From Pipra filicauda (taxonomy: Eukaryota > Chordata > Aves > Passeriformes > Pipridae): DNA of 64,000 nt. How positions within the stretch are numbered: position 1 is the stretch's first letter; every line of letters begins with the position of its first letter. The DNA lies in NCBI RefSeq assembly GCF_003945595.2, contig NW_024104365.1, positions 5,179,049 to 5,243,048 of the forward strand, read 5' to 3'. The notes under the pieces were generated by a model. The model saw nothing but the letters and a program-made list of their open reading frames with translations. It did no database searches and was not told the origin of the DNA. The translations under genes were made by a program, and so were the position numbers. Shown here in pieces: positions 1 to 13,312 of this stretch.

Positions 1-139
1 AGTTAAGAACCAGTCCTTTTAATTACAGTACATGGATAGATGTTTGTACCTGTCTAGTGAAATACAGAAACAGAAATGCCTCCAGTGATTATGAGCTTCA
101 GGAACAAGGCTTGATTATTCACAGAATAATAGAGTAGCT

Positions 140-1510
140 TAGGTTTGACAGGACCTCTGGCAGTCATCTAGTTCAACTCTGGGTTTAAAACATGTCCAAC
201 AAGAACAGGTTATTTTGGGCTGTCTGTTCGGGCTGTATCTCTGAGGATGGAGATTCTAGCTCCAGGCAACCTGGTACAGTACCAGACTGTCATTGTCCCC
301 ATATGGACTTGGTCCACTATATTAATACCTTTCTTGAAGCATGGAGCCCAAAAGTGGACACAGTGATTCGGGTTCAGGCTCAGAAGTGCTGAGCAATCAC
401 TTCTCTTGGCCTGATGATAACACACTGTGCTGCCCTGTATGTGGTTGTCCTTTCCTGCAAGGGTAAGCTGCTGGTAACATTCAAAGGATTCTCCAACTCC
501 TTGTCTGCAAATCTGTTTTCTAACCAGTCTATGCCGTTTCATGAGGTCGTTCCAGCCCAGGTGGAAGACTCTGCAGTTGCTTCTGTTGAACTCCCTAAGG
601 TTCCTGTCATCCCATTTCTCCAGCTCACCAAAGAATATCTGAATGCTGTCCTGCTCACCAAAGTATTGACTGCTCCCTCCAATTTGATGACATTCACTAG
701 CTTGCTGAGAGTGCCCTCTGTCACATCATCCATGTTGTTTAATAAAGACTATGGATTGTGTTCATCCCCTGATGGAAGCTCCTAGTAACTGGCTGCCACT
801 TCAAGTTTGTGCTGCTGGTCAGAACCCTTTGAGTCCAGCAGTGCAGAGAGATTCCCTTGAATCTGCTTATACACTGCATATCTCCCCAGTTTTATTTCAA
901 GGGCCCAAGAGGAGACCAAGTCAAAGGCCACCCCAAAGTCAGAGTGTGCATTTGCCATCTTTCCCTTCCTTGTCCACAGCACCAGAGTCACCTTTGGTAA
1001 ATCCATATGGGATATTAGCAGCCTCCTTGTTCATCATGTGGCTGGCAACAGCTTCTAAAAGATTTGCTCTGTAACTTTTCCAGGGATAGAGGTAAGACTT
1101 GTAGCTATCTAAATCCTCTTCTTGCCCTCCTTGAAGATGGGTGTGACATTTCCTTTTTTCCATCCATCAGGAACCTGCCCTGGTCACCATGATATTTCAG
1201 TGGTGTAGCATTGGCCACCTCCCTCAGAACCCTGAGGTACATCTTATCTGGACGTTTTGGCTCCTGTATGAGCAGTTGGGCTCAAGAGCCTCCAAAATGT
1301 TTTCTTTTATAGCGGGTGTTGCTCCAGTCCCATTGGAGGCTCAGGGAACTGCAAGGCTTGAAGGCAAAACTAACCAGTGAAACCTGATGCAAAAAAGACA
1401 TGGAGTGCATTGGCTTTTTTCATGTCCTGTGTCAATGGGTCCTTTTTTTCACCAGACAGTGAGCCCATGTTTTCTGTAACCATCCTTTTGTTGTCCCCTT
1501 ACTTTGTCAG
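140..1510 (-). mobile_element. Degenerate CR1 LINE, 3' part with reverse transcriptase remnants
   Basis: An old CR1 retrotransposon lies with its coding strand on the minus strand and its 3' end at the low-coordinate side, inside a UBAC2 intron. Broken minus-strand frames preserve CR1 reverse transcriptase landmarks in the right order. At about 940-1160 there is LLEAVASHMMNKE followed by GFTKG. At about 780-1000 there is DFGVAFDLVSS, the degraded DFSKAFDTVSH block. At about 540-735 there is EGTLSKLVNVIKLEGAV. The left end (about 140-260) resembles the CR1 3' region, 'acctctggcagtcatctagt'. Many stops and frameshifts show it is dead. The right limit near 1510 is approximate; the 5' half of the element is absent. 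Assignment rests on family knowledge, not on a search. Confidence 0.85.
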
Positions 1511-3995
1511 CCATATTCCAGTATTTGTATGTGGATAACATCTCTGACAGACCCACTGTGGATAAACAGCATCCCCATATAGATATTGTAAAACAAGGCA
1601 TACATAATAGATTGAAAATTCTGAAGGCAACAGAAAATATTAATGGAAATTTTCAAAGTATAGAATTATATAAAAAAGTTGAGGGCAAAAGTTTAAAATG
1701 AATTGGAATAAATTTTCACACAGTGGATTCACCTGTACAAATGACTTTCACACAGTATTTTAAAGGGCACTAGTTTTGACATTTTTAAAAAAGATACCTG
1801 AATGCATATTTTTGTAACAAATATTTATATTAGATGTAAAGTCTGTCTAAAAAAACAAACGCTTATGTCTTTAGGGGCATACCTTTGTGGTGCCTACAAA
1901 CTTAGTGTTTTAGGAGGAAAGGTCCATCACTAGGTTTCCTCTAGATTCTTGGGTACTGAGCAGTATCAGACACTTGACTTTGAATTACACAGATCACTAC
2001 CCTGGACTGGGGTGTTGCTTATTGTGGACTCTGTTGGCATTAATGGTGAATATTAACATTTAAGGAACATTTTCTAATCTCTTTGTAAAATGAACTCACA
2101 GACTTGGGAAATTCCTGTTTGTACTTTCCCATCTTATGATTGAGTGCACTCTTGCATGTGAAGTCTCTGTGTCTGAGTCACTGTTTATCACAGGAGCAAT
2201 TAAACCTGAAAAGCACACCACGGTTTTGGTATTCTCTCAGGTCATTTGGTCAGAGTAGAAAGAAATAATTTAACATTACTTTTCTAAGAAGAGAAAATAT
2301 ATTTTTTCTTCATTTTTCTTTTATCATCACTTGTAAAACCTAATTTATTCAGTTAATGTTGTCTGCAATGGAATAACTTCTGATGAAGAATTATTTTTGC
2401 ATGTGGCTCTCTTTTAGCCTTTCAGCTCCTACATTTATTTCAAGAATGTGTTGTGTGGGTTTGTAGAGGTGTGTTTTGTTTATATAAGAAGGATTATGTG
2501 CAAAATCGAACATTTTTCAGTAGTTCTTGAGTTAGCGTTCTGTGTACGTTCAAGTGCATCTGACTGAGTGTCAAATGGATGGTACTAAAAATGCATGTAT
2601 AATTGAACTGTGTTTAAGTCTTCAGAAGCTTTTAAGTAAGCTGAACTTCAAATATAACAAACAAAATTATAGCGAAATTATTTTAAGCCACAGCCCATTA
2701 AAGAAGTAAAAATAATATTTGAGGGAGGGGTTTTTTTTCTTATCTGTAGGTGTTGCATTTGACAGTTATTCGGGAAATGTAAGTTTTAATATTCAATCCG
2801 TCATTTCACATATATTCCTCCTATCAGTATTTCCTCTGGAAGGGAAATGTATTTTTGAGTGAACACTTCTAATTATTTAGGTCCTGGTTTGTGCCGTTTG
2901 CAGAATTCCCACTGGGTACAAAAAGATCTCTTTCATGTAAAGGCCCACAGAAACTGCAATTCTTGAAAGTTTTGATAAGCACTGAAAAATTACCCCATGG
3001 AGCATCCCACACCTGTGGGACACAGGACAGCACAGAGCTATGGCTGAGGATTCAGCTGGGGCAGATGTGCACTTTGCTGATGGCCTCCCCTACCTGCTGC
3101 CTGCATCTGGCTGCCTGAGGGTCCCACCATCAGAGCTCCACCAGTGGAGCAAGTTGTGTCTGCCTGAAGTGAGCTTTGTGCCTTCCCCTTCTCCATCCCA
3201 GGAAGTCTTTTTCTCTTAGAATCTCCCATATTCATACCTTTGGGTGTTTTATGGTGAGGAACATGGGTTTTGTATCTGGGTGTCTGAATGAAGTGCACTA
3301 GTTAGTGTTCACAAGATCAGTCTAGGCATCTGGTCATTGCAAAAAGTACTTGAAGTCTGAAAGTATATAAAACTCCTTCCAATGATGGTTTAGAAACTTA
3401 ATAAACCTCTTGTGTTGTGATTAAGATGAGGACCCTAAAGATGAGGACCCTAAAGGAAGTTTTATTTGTTGGGCCATGTAAGTCACTGGCGAAGGGAAGT
3501 TAAATCAATCTGTCGATATTCCCATCTGGGATACTACAGTCTATTGGCAATCCTCTAACACCTTAAGCCTGGGTAAATAACAGGACCTTAGGTTAATAGG
3601 TGAAGTGGTTTCCTTAACCTTTTGGGAAAGGTATAGTCCTTACCATTTGCCCATTTGAATCACAGAGATTTTATTCTGATGCAGGAGATTACCACTGTTC
3701 TTATTGTGTGCTGTGATTTATAGAAACAGTCTGCTGCTAGACTAATGTTGCCTTCTCTTCTGTCTCCAATCCTAAACGTTTTGAAATAAAATATTTTTTG
3801 TCACGTGTTCTTATTTGCTAATGCATTCCTTGAATGCCACAAGGTATCTAATTGTTGATTCCCAAGGAAGACCTTTGTTTGCAAGGTGATATTACATTTT
3901 GATTGTTGCGTACTTAAGAATGAACTGCTTTTGGTTGTTTGACACTACTGTTGCTGGTATCATTCTTAAAACCATCTGTATCTTTCTTTTTGCAG
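1511..3995 (+). other. UBAC2 intron (3' part), no gene
   Basis: This AT-rich sequence lies between the CR1 relic and the first visible UBAC2 exon. I see no coding exon, RNA gene or recognisable element apart from a short tandem duplication near 3424. The upstream UBAC2 exon, which should encode the segment ending in the SGF equivalent, was looked for and not found, so it lies left of the window. Confidence 0.6.
3424..3455. repeat. 15-bp tandem duplication
   Basis: The unit agatgaggaccctaa occurs twice head to tail (3424-3438, 3439-3453) without mismatch. It is probably a small replication-slippage duplication in intronic DNA. Confidence 0.9.
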
Positions 3996-4119
3996 CTTGA
4001 GTCCTGTGTTTGCACTGTTTGTTCCATTTTATTCCTCCATTCCAAGAGTGCAGGTGACACAAGTATTAGGCCACTTTTCTATCACAAACAAATCTCTGGT
4101 CTACATACTGGGTTTACAG
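3996..4119 (+). CDS. UBAC2: UBAC2 internal exon, rhomboid-like domain (about residues 131-171)
   Basis: UBAC2 is a multi-spanning ER membrane protein with a rhomboid-like pseudoprotease fold and a C-terminal ubiquitin-binding UBA domain. It works with UBXD8 (FAF2) and gp78 (AMFR) in ER-associated degradation and in restricting UBXD8 traffic to lipid droplets (family knowledge). This exon begins with one base completing a split codon, then encodes 41 residues that start LSPVFALFVPFYSS, include IPRVQVTQVLG and end in VYILGLQ. These match the mammalian protein closely, with mostly conservative changes. The acceptor is tctttctttttgcag and the donor is CAG|gtatgg. The first part is a hydrophobic membrane segment. 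The phase (1 leading base) requires an upstream exon ending in two bases of a codon, which lies outside the window. Confidence 0.95.
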
Positions 4120-6006
4120 GTATGGTGTGTACTTGCTTGATCATCTTTTAATGAATTACTAATGTAGTAGTTAGTATTTCTGTATGTTTGTCTATGAATT
4201 TTGATGCTTCTGCATGTATGATTTGACATATATTTAGTTACTAACTATCCCATCATCTAAAATACAGAAAAACGTGTTACTGGTGTCCTGAGGTGGTGGG
4301 CAAGTGATCTGTCCTTACATTGTCTTACATGGGAAAATATAATAGGCAATTCTTCAATTGTTTTTTTTTTTTTTTTGGTCAGCAAAATGAACTAGGAGAA
4401 AAGAGATTAAAACAGAACCTGATGTAAGGCATATGTATCTTTCACCTTTTTTGTTTGCTTGTGTTCTTGATTTTGATTATTTTTCCCTTGTTTATTAGAG
4501 CTCAAACAAAGCTGTAGAACACAATATTTTTCTATGGTGAGACTATTAGTAAATAATCAAGGTTTTGGCTTGATTTTTTTGGTTTTCACTTTATTTGCGT
4601 ATCATGCACTACCATGGGACAGGTAATTTAAAGTAGTGTAACACAGAGCACAGCAATATCAGATAATACTCTGTGAAATATGACTGGAAAAATATAGATA
4701 CTTGGTATAGAAAGGCAGTAGTTGTTCAAAAACCAATAAAAAAATCCCCAGCAGCCTAGAAATGAGTGGACACTCGTGACACAACCTGAATTATGAAACA
4801 GGAGATGTGCAAACTTATGAGAAATTAGACTCATTTTTATGTATTCTGGGGACTCAAAAGTAGCTCTGGCACTAGGAATGGAAAGCACCATAGTTATGTG
4901 AAGTGTGGTAGAGAGTATTTTAGAATGAAAGGTCAGGTTCAGAATACTGACTTGTGTTCCATATGAATGTTTCATTCATCCTGTTTGCTGTTTAGCCTTT
5001 CGTTTCCTTCAGTTTCTGCTCCAGCACCTTACTCTCTTGATCTTTCAGAAATCTTGTTTCTTTTCTTCTGAACCCATCAATACTGCTACTGGTCTTTGAG
5101 AAATCCATGATATTGTCTGACCTCTTTTCCATCATGTCCTTTGCCTTTTGCTTTCATACACGCACCACCTCCAGTACAGATCACTGCTGTTACTAACCCC
5201 CGTATCTTTGTGGGATCTTTCCCTGCTGCTCACAGAACAGTCGCTGCCATCACACAGAGGCTGAGGGAAGTCTCATCTGCCTTCTCCTCATTTGTAAACT
5301 CTGCCCTTATCTCTCTTTCTGTAGTCTGAAGTCTAGAGGGAAGGTGTTCTCTTGATTCAGTCAGCATCATGCAGAACTATTTTAGTAACCAGTATCAGTC
5401 TAATTTTCAGCCCATTTTTCCAGTTGATAATAACCTTCTCCATGTGATCAATCACATAGTTTTCTAGAAACAATGCGCTGCCCTGTTGTCTTATCAGGAT
5501 TTTTTTTTAAAAATGCACTCCAGTTTATTTCTGTGATTTCATGTCAGCGAGTATGTGACTGGGTGAGAACTTTATTTTTTTTATTTTGATGCTCATGCTT
5601 AGTCTCTCTGTGTCTGCATGTCTGAGAGCTTCACTTGCAGTGCCTGCCCTGCTTGGAACTCTTCTCCTGTTGCTGCTGAGTCATTTCCGTTGCTTCAGTC
5701 TGTCTTTTAGACTTGTTTTTCTGTGCAGCCTATAACTGACATCCTGTTATACTTAGTAAGCTATATGAAAATAAAATGTATTGTCCTGTAGAAGGAGAAC
5801 AATTGTTGGATCCTGTGTTTTTTCCCCTTTGCTACGTTTGGAATACATCTTTTTTTAATGTTAAACTGAATTTTAACAGAGGTAAATGTCTGACGTCTCC
5901 CATTACCATGATGAGTGCACAGCCTATATACAGTATTGCAACTTAGTAGTTCTGATAGCAACAGCTTTGTAGAATAAAAATTTTAATCCCTACTCTTGTC
6001 TTCTAG
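4120..6006 (+). other. UBAC2 intron, 1.9 kb
   Basis: This AT-rich intron has a 16-base T run at 4361-4376. No repeat family or nested gene is recognised. Short open frames here (for example near 4630-4975 on the minus strand and 5141-5329 on the plus strand) have no recognisable protein character. Confidence 0.7.
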
Positions 6007-6054
6007 CTCTTAACCTCTGGTTCCTACATCTGGATTTTAGCCTTAAGTGGATTG
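6007..6054 (+). CDS. UBAC2: UBAC2 48-nt internal exon (about residues 172-187)
   Basis: This very small exon of exactly 16 codons encodes LLTSGSYIWILALSGL. The matching mammalian segment (LFTSGSYIWIVAISGL) differs only by conservative changes. It forms a membrane helix of the rhomboid-like domain. The acceptor is ttctag and the donor is a near-consensus attg|gtaagt. It is phase 0 on both sides, so it joins without a split codon to the preceding exon (ending LGLQ) and to the next (starting ISGICYN). Because of its size, a gene finder would easily miss it. Skipping it would keep the frame but delete most of one membrane span. Confidence 0.95.
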
Positions 6055-8567
6055 GTAAGTCTTACTGTTTTAAAAATCATGTCTTGCCTAAAACTGTCTG
6101 TTATGTATGCAGTCAGCCCAGTATATTGGGACTCAAAAAGAACAGAAACTACTAAGTAACGTTTTGTATTGGTAAGTAGAAAGTTTTCATCTTTAACTTT
6201 CAAAGGTGCAGAACACTGACTAGCTGGTGATAAACTGACAGACAACAAAATTGCTGGGTAATATTTGCAGGGTACCACTGCTCTCTGACTGTCTAAAATT
6301 AATTTAGCTGCCCTGGATATAGCTTTAGACCCACAACTATAAATGAGACTATTGAGGAAATGGAAAATATTTACCCCATTTTTTTTTTTTTTTTTTTAGT
6401 TTTCAGCAAGCCTTATTCCAAAAAGCAGCTTTAAATAACTTTGCCGTGAGGATTTTTCATGCTTTGCTGTTCTCCTAGAATAAGTGTAGTATAGCTGTTT
6501 CTCACTATGACAACAGCAGTAAGGGTGCAAAATCACTTTCTTCACACCAGTCAAGGTGGTGTGATCTGTGTTTTTCCTTTCTGATTCTGTTCTTAGTACT
6601 AAGGCACTTAGTGCTAAAACAGATTGTACTAAATTTTCCAGATTGTTAGATACTGATAAGCTTGTTTTAAAATTACACAAACTTAGAAATTAGGAGCTCA
6701 GACTCTGATTTCTTGGCCCAAAAGGCTGTAACCTTTTCAAACAGCAAGAGTTAGTAACTTCCAAAGAAGCTCATTATTAAGTTGATGAAATCTTAATAAC
6801 TCAAGTTGGGCCTTGCTGTTTAGAACCTACTAATTTGAATTTGCAGTGAGCTCAGAGTGAAATGCCTGTGGACACTTTGGACACTTCACATATTGTTGCT
6901 GCAACTCAGTAGTTTGATCCCTTACCATTTGCACTGACTGTTGCAAAACATGCTGTGAGTTTGCAGGATAACTAACAAGAGGAGTGACAGAGCAGTAAAC
7001 AGTGAAGTCTGTTCAGTAATTTGATCTGACAATAAATATTGATGAAAGCAGTGCAAGTAACAAACCAGAAATCTCTCCTGGAAATCAGCCCAAGCCTCTG
7101 TGCCCACCTAAGGATCTGTGACTTCCTCCAAACACACTACCCTTCCTGTTACTCTTCTGACTCTTTTAATAGCCCTTCCTTTTGAACAGGTGTTCATTAG
7201 AGAGGGAAGGAAAGGAAAGAAATGGAAAGGCATTTTAATTCCCTGTTTCCTGGTGACAGAAGCTGTGTGTATATTGGTTATACAGACTTATAAAGAACAG
7301 CTCAAATATTTTTTTCATAATACATTATGCAGTTCTTGTTTTAATTCCCTTTTAATATAAAGTTTTGTTCAACCGTATAATGCAACTTTCTTAGTATTCT
7401 TTTTTATAAATTAGCTTTTTTTTTTTAATTGCAGGTTGACAGTATGTTTTACTTAGGTAAAAATCCATAGGATTAAATTACTTTCTCCATGTCAAAGGAA
7501 GACTAAAAAATAATTTGAAGTTTTCATATTGCTTCAGTCAGCATGAATTAAGTCATCATCAATGATGATGTGTTTTCAGTCTCTATTTTTTCCACAGCAA
7601 GTGGAGAGCTGCACTCTACCACTTTGTGCTACAATTTGGAAAGAAGTTCATGTCCTGAATTCTAGCCATTTTTTTTGCACAACATATATGCCACGTGTCT
7701 GTGAATTAAAAGTCTTTTTCTCCTCTGTTAGAAAATAAAATTTGGCATCTTTTGAGAAAATTTGATAAATAAATAAACTTCACAGTATAATAAGTAATCT
7801 GAAGAAGGATATGAAACGCTGTGAAGGTGACTTTTAGCACTAGTGTAGTTACTTGATAGTATACATATATGTACAATTACAGAAATAAATAGATTGTCAA
7901 ATCAATGTTAAGTCATTCCAACAACCTGTATTTTATAATTCTTATTACTCTTGACATTTTTCTAAGTTACTGTATCTATGTGGATTCAAATTTTCATGTA
8001 TTTGTACAAAAAGGCTGAGTAAGTGTACGGACACCAAGTCAGATAGGTGAGATGTTTAGTCACTAGTTCATTGCCTGTTAGACACTTCACTGTATTTTTA
8101 GTGCTGAAGATCACTTACGCACTCTTACGAGTGTATTATGATGCTGTCTTGTAATTTAGCTTTCGTTGCAATTCTGCTTATGTGGAAAATTAAAATGGAC
8201 GGTGCCAGCACAATTTCTGAATTGTTGTCAGTTTCCACTTTCTCTTCACTGTGTGGTTTAGGTTTACTTAAATTCTCACAGCTTATATTTAACACGTAAT
8301 GAACACTCTCAGACTACACGGGATTTTACCAGGTGCAAGATGTGGCACTGGAGACTCTTTCTTTGTTCATCCATACTACTGCTGTTAAGACTTTGCTGTG
8401 AATTCCAGGCAGGGTATAGAGCAATTGGGAATTGTACTGCCTTGAGTTCTTGTTTTCAGTGGCTTTAAGTGATGCCGTCATTACAGAAATGTGTTTGCAT
8501 GTGTGTATGAGTCTATGTCTGCAGGTAGGCATTGATGTAATATACCTGGTGATAGGGAATTTTAGAC

Positions 8568-8590
8568 AATTTGTAGTTCAACTACAAATT
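8568..8590. repeat. Perfect 11-bp inverted repeat with 1-nt spacer
   Basis: The arm aatttgtagtt is followed by a single c and then its exact reverse complement aactacaaatt. The two arms nearly abut, so this is a 23-bp palindrome that cannot form a normal hairpin loop. No function is assigned. Confidence 0.9.
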
Positions 8591-10864
8591 TGTAGTGGAT
8601 TGTTCTCAGTTGTGGAGATTGCAGCCCATGTTGTGTTGTTGGAATACAAAAGGTCTACTTTGTCTGTCTTTGTGATGAGGTATATCTTCCTAGATCTCTA
8701 GTTTTGAATCAACATAGGATTCCATTCTTAAAGGCAGCTTCTTTACTGTCCATGTGAAACTGGACTACCTCTCAGTTATTTTTTTTTGTATGTCACTCAC
8801 TAGTATGTTGTGTAAAACATGCTGTTTAAATACAGGATGCTTATTTGTAAGAAAGAGAGTTTAAGAAGTAGACATCATAAATCCGATGTAATCAGTAATC
8901 TATAATGTTCTTATAGTTTATGAGACTAATTTAATTTCTTGTGATTTGTTTTGCCAGAAATATACCATACTTGGTACACACAGTCCAGATTTGTTTCTTC
9001 CAGTAGGATTTTTTTATGCCATAAAATTAGGAAACTTCATACTAGAGATGCAAGAAATCCTTTCAACAGTTGTTTACAGAAGTGCTTCCATGGAATGCGT
9101 ATCACTCAGTTTAGTGGAGGCCCAAAACAGTTTTGCAGCTATTTTTTTTTCTTTAAAACAGTCAAAACACCTTAGAAAATAATATCCAAGTCTCATTGGA
9201 TATATAAATTTTCTTTCCCTTTCTTTTTTAACTCTTTAAAATCTTTTGGGTTCCCAGTTTACATCTGTCCTTGCTATACTTTTGTAGGATTGAAATTTAA
9301 GAGGCATGTCAAGGCTCACTGAGTCATAGCTGGAGCACGTCTACTTCAAGAAGTAAGCTCAGGTTAGTGACCAGCAGAAGACATATGTCCTGCTGGGAAA
9401 TGCAGTTCTCTCCACTTATTACAATAATGTTGTTATCAGACAGATCACATGCCACAGGTCTTGCTAACCATGTAGCTCAGGCTATATTTCATAAGGAAGA
9501 GGTATACTTCAGGCCCTTTCTGTGACTTTAGTCTTGTAGCCTGTTTCTTCTTATCTAGTGTCAGTTTTTTATTTGTTTGCAAGATGACCCGCATTGCCTA
9601 AAGCTCAAAATTTGAAACACACCAAGTCTCCTGTGAGCTGCCTTGAATTTGTGTAGAGTTCAGTTCAAACCTTAGGAAACTGAAATTGAAAAGTTTCTAA
9701 AACCGTGTTTGCCTTGGCGATTTCCCTAAGCCAAATACAACACTCTTCTGCATTGTTTCTATGCTACACGGTGGTTTACTTTTCTCAGGTGGTATGAAAA
9801 GTTGTGCTTTATGTGTTTAGATATTGGAAAATATAGAGAATCTGCAATTTAGAGCATGTACTTTAATGGCTTAAGGTTAAGATAGAAAGTTCAGACAGTG
9901 TTGAGTGCATGGTTTTAATTTCAGTTCCAGTTTTTTAGTGTATTAGTTATTATCCATAATTTTGAAGTTGCTAACTTAGTTTTACATAAACTACAGATAT
10001 CTGTTGTTAAACATTCACAAGAGTGCTTTGGATGGTACTTTTGAGTTCTGTTTGTTAAGAGCTGTCTCCATCCAGATCTTTACCCAGCTGAGGTATTTTT
10101 GTATAGTGAATTCCTATTCTTTAGGATGGGCATTTATAGGATAAAATGTGATTCAGCTGGGGAGCAAAATAATTAAACCAGACTTTAATTTTTTTTTAGT
10201 TCTTGTCTTAAAAATAACATTTTGTAGTTAATACTGGATCAGACCTAAGAATCATTGATTTTCTTGTTGTTGTTTTTCCTCTTCCATTTCTTTCTTAAGT
10301 GATTTTGAACAATTCATACTGAATTCTTTGTTGTTTTAAAGATGTTTTGGAGGGAATGCAGAAACATTTGCATTACCCCACAGTACAGTATTTGCACATA
10401 AAATATCATCCCTTTTACATACTTAAAATTAGTATTAAATATGTACTTTCTCGAAGAGAATCTTTGGTCAGACTCTGTTAATGTATGCAGTTACCTCCAC
10501 ATTCATGTCCTGCCATGCATCCTCCTTCATCCTTCAGTTAGTCTGGACATCCTTCAGTCATCCGCATTTAGTCTTATGAAGGTCTTTAGTCTTCCTTGAA
10601 CTCTTCGTAACTGTGTGATTATAAGTGGTGATTCAGGTTAATGTTAGTTAAATGTTACATCTGGTTAATTTCAGAATATTTGATGTTGGTGTTACAGCAT
10701 TTGTACCAGTAGTATTGCTATTACGAGTGAGACTACTCACTTATTAAAAAGTTTGCCTGTGCTTAAGTACTTTCCTAAATAAAAATATTATTTCGTGTGT
10801 AACTGATGTGATTCCCCTTTGCTGATAGAACTACCTACCAAAGACCAAGTACTCAGACAGTTCA

Positions 10865-11345
10865 CAGAATCACTGAGGGTAACATCTGGTCCAACCTCCC
10901 TGCTCAGGCAGGGTCACCCTGAGTGGCTTACCCTAGGACCATGTTCAGATGACTTTTGAGTAACTCCAGGGATGGCAACTACCACCTCCCTGGGCAACTT
11001 GTACTAGTTTTCAATCATCCTCTCAGTGAAAAAGTGTTTCCCAGTGTTCAGAGGGAACCTCCCGCATTTCAGTTTGTGCCATCGCCTGTGATCCTGTCAC
11101 TGGGCACCACTGAGCAGAGCCTGGATCCATCTTCTTCATTGTTTCCTTACAGACATTTATATACTTTGATAAAATCCGCCTTAGCCTTCTCCTCTCCAGA
11201 CCAACCAATCCCCCTTCTCTCAGCCTGTCCTCATATAGAAGATGCTCCAGTCCCTTGATCATCTTTGTGGCCCTGCATTGGATTTGCTCCAGCAAGTCCA
11301 TGTCTCTTACGCTAGGGAGCGCAGAACTGAACACGGACTCCAGCT
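10865..11345 (-). mobile_element. CR1 LINE 3' fragment, antisense in UBAC2 intron
   Basis: The minus-strand frame at about 11023-11345 carries the C-terminal end of the CR1 ORF2 protein: MDLLEQIQCRATKMIKGLEH, then YEDRLREGGLVGLERRRLR. The low-coordinate side reads as the usual antisense CR1 3' region (cacagaatcactgagggtaa, then 'ccaacctccctgctc'). It is truncated at its 5' end near 11345. Indels and stops show it is inactive. Confidence 0.88.
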
Positions 11346-13254
11346 GCAACATCAGCAATGCATAACTTGTGAAGTACATAGCCTGAAATGAGAAATGGAG
11401 AAGCAATAGAATAACAAAGATTAGAAAATGAAAAAGAAACATTGTCTGTCTGCCTACTAACTTCAGGACAGGTGCAGATATCCATATGTACACTAACAGA
11501 TGTGCTGAATCCTACCCAAAACTAAGGTGATATATCTGCAGGTGGACAGTGCTCAGTATTCAGCTGAGTGACTGTGGGTGACTTAGTTTGAGATAAGTGT
11601 CTCTATGTTCTACTGACTGTATTGATTTAATCTTCTTTGCAGAGTGTGTTTAGACACCTTGCTCATGTCAAATTGGCCATATATAAACACATGACAACTG
11701 ATTAAACTGCTAGTGCTTATTCCTATGTCAGCTAAAGCATCTGAGAAAAAAATGTAGTTGACTTACCAAATATACAGGGGATGTTAGAATGAAAGTGAAG
11801 TTGTAACGGGAGGAGGGAGATGCAGATATTTCCAATTCTGAAAGAACGAGAAAATAGCAAGAAAGGATAGGAGAAGGTAATAATATGTCATAAGATACTT
11901 TCTCTTTTATATCCATGGCTTCTAAGATCCTGTAGAAAAATGGATATTAGTTAGTAGTTTGTATTTCACTTCTAATCTTCTCAGATCTGAGGAAGAGTTT
12001 CTTTGTCCAAAATCTGGTCTGCTTGGTCAACTGTACCAACCGGTTCATTAATAGTCAGATTGCTTGTATCAAGATTTACTTTTTTTTGGCAGCAGTGTTA
12101 CCAGAGAGGGAATCCATGACAGTAATTCAGCTGTGTGTACTTTGGAGACATCTGCCTTAGGATAAGTCACATATTAAGAGTGCCCATTTCTCTCTGTTGA
12201 CTGTGAAACCAACTTAAAATAACCAGCTCATAAGTAGGCTTTTAAATTACAAATGTCTACATTGGGGCAGGTTAATCAAATCATGATCTTTTGTGTAAAG
12301 AGATTTATTTAACAATATGATGATGATAACCTGCAGAATGCTAGCAGAGACCCAAGGGAACCTATCCTTAGGTCACAAGTCCAAGTTAAGAATAGCTGTA
12401 TGTGCTGAAATGGCGCTACAGTCATACTTGCGTATACACAGTGTTTGAGTGCTGGTTGTGATTGCACCTGACTAAGGGAGCATTGATGAACTCTGAAGAA
12501 AAAAGTTTCAAGGTACCTGGGAAATTCATAAGCCCAGTCAACTGGGAATGAAAATGAAGACAATTACTTTAGAACCATTATAATCTTAGTTTTCTCTCAA
12601 GCTAATTATTACAAAAGGCTGTTTATAGTATTTGTAACTATTTCTGCAAAGGAAACCCAAACAAAATAATCTGTTGTGTTACATCTGTAACACAACTTAA
12701 AAATATGTGTGTAGTCATTTTATTTGTTGGGTGGTTTTCACATGATCCCTCTTGGTTTGATATATGTGTTTCTCTAATCAAGGTAAATACAGAATCTTGA
12801 CTCAAGCTCCAGCCCCATGCTTTGATTCTAGTTGTATAGAATTTGAAACATACCAAGGATTAAGCAGATAAAATAGGTATAAAAATGTCACTTCACCTTA
12901 AGAAAATTGCTATTTGCTGTCAGTTTGTTGAAATCTGAAAATAGCTGTCTCGAATACATATGAATATATTTAAATTTTTCAGAACAAAGTAATTGGGTAT
13001 TTGTTGTCAAGCTTTAACTATTAGACAAAATAATTTTCAACATAATTTTCTACACCAGTCTGCCTACTTTTTCTTCTGTTTTATTTCCTTTTTTAGTGTT
13101 AATCAAGTACAGTGATTTTAAATGTCTCAGCTAGTAGTGGAGCATATGTGTCTTTGCTGTGTAAAATACTAGAGAGCTTCCATGTTTGGTTTACCTAATG
13201 TAACAGTGAAACTACAGCTACTTCCATTTTTCTAAAAAGTGTACAACTTTGGAA

Positions 13255-13312
13255 GGATTTGAGGGAAGGGGAGGAGAAGTTGGGCTTTATACAGGGGCGG
13301 GAGGAGGTTAAG
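13255..13312 (+). other. G-rich intronic patch, possible G-quadruplex
   Basis: Several runs of three or more G lie within about 50 bases on the transcribed-sense strand, including aaggggagg and aggggcggg. The loops are partly longer than 7 bases, so a quadruplex is only possible, not clear. Confidence 0.3.

Noticed and set aside
11023..11493. 156-codon minus-strand open frame
   Set aside because: It contains the CR1 ORF2 C-terminal motif RRATKMIKGLEHLLYEDRLRE in altered form; its N-terminal part is flanking intron read by chance.
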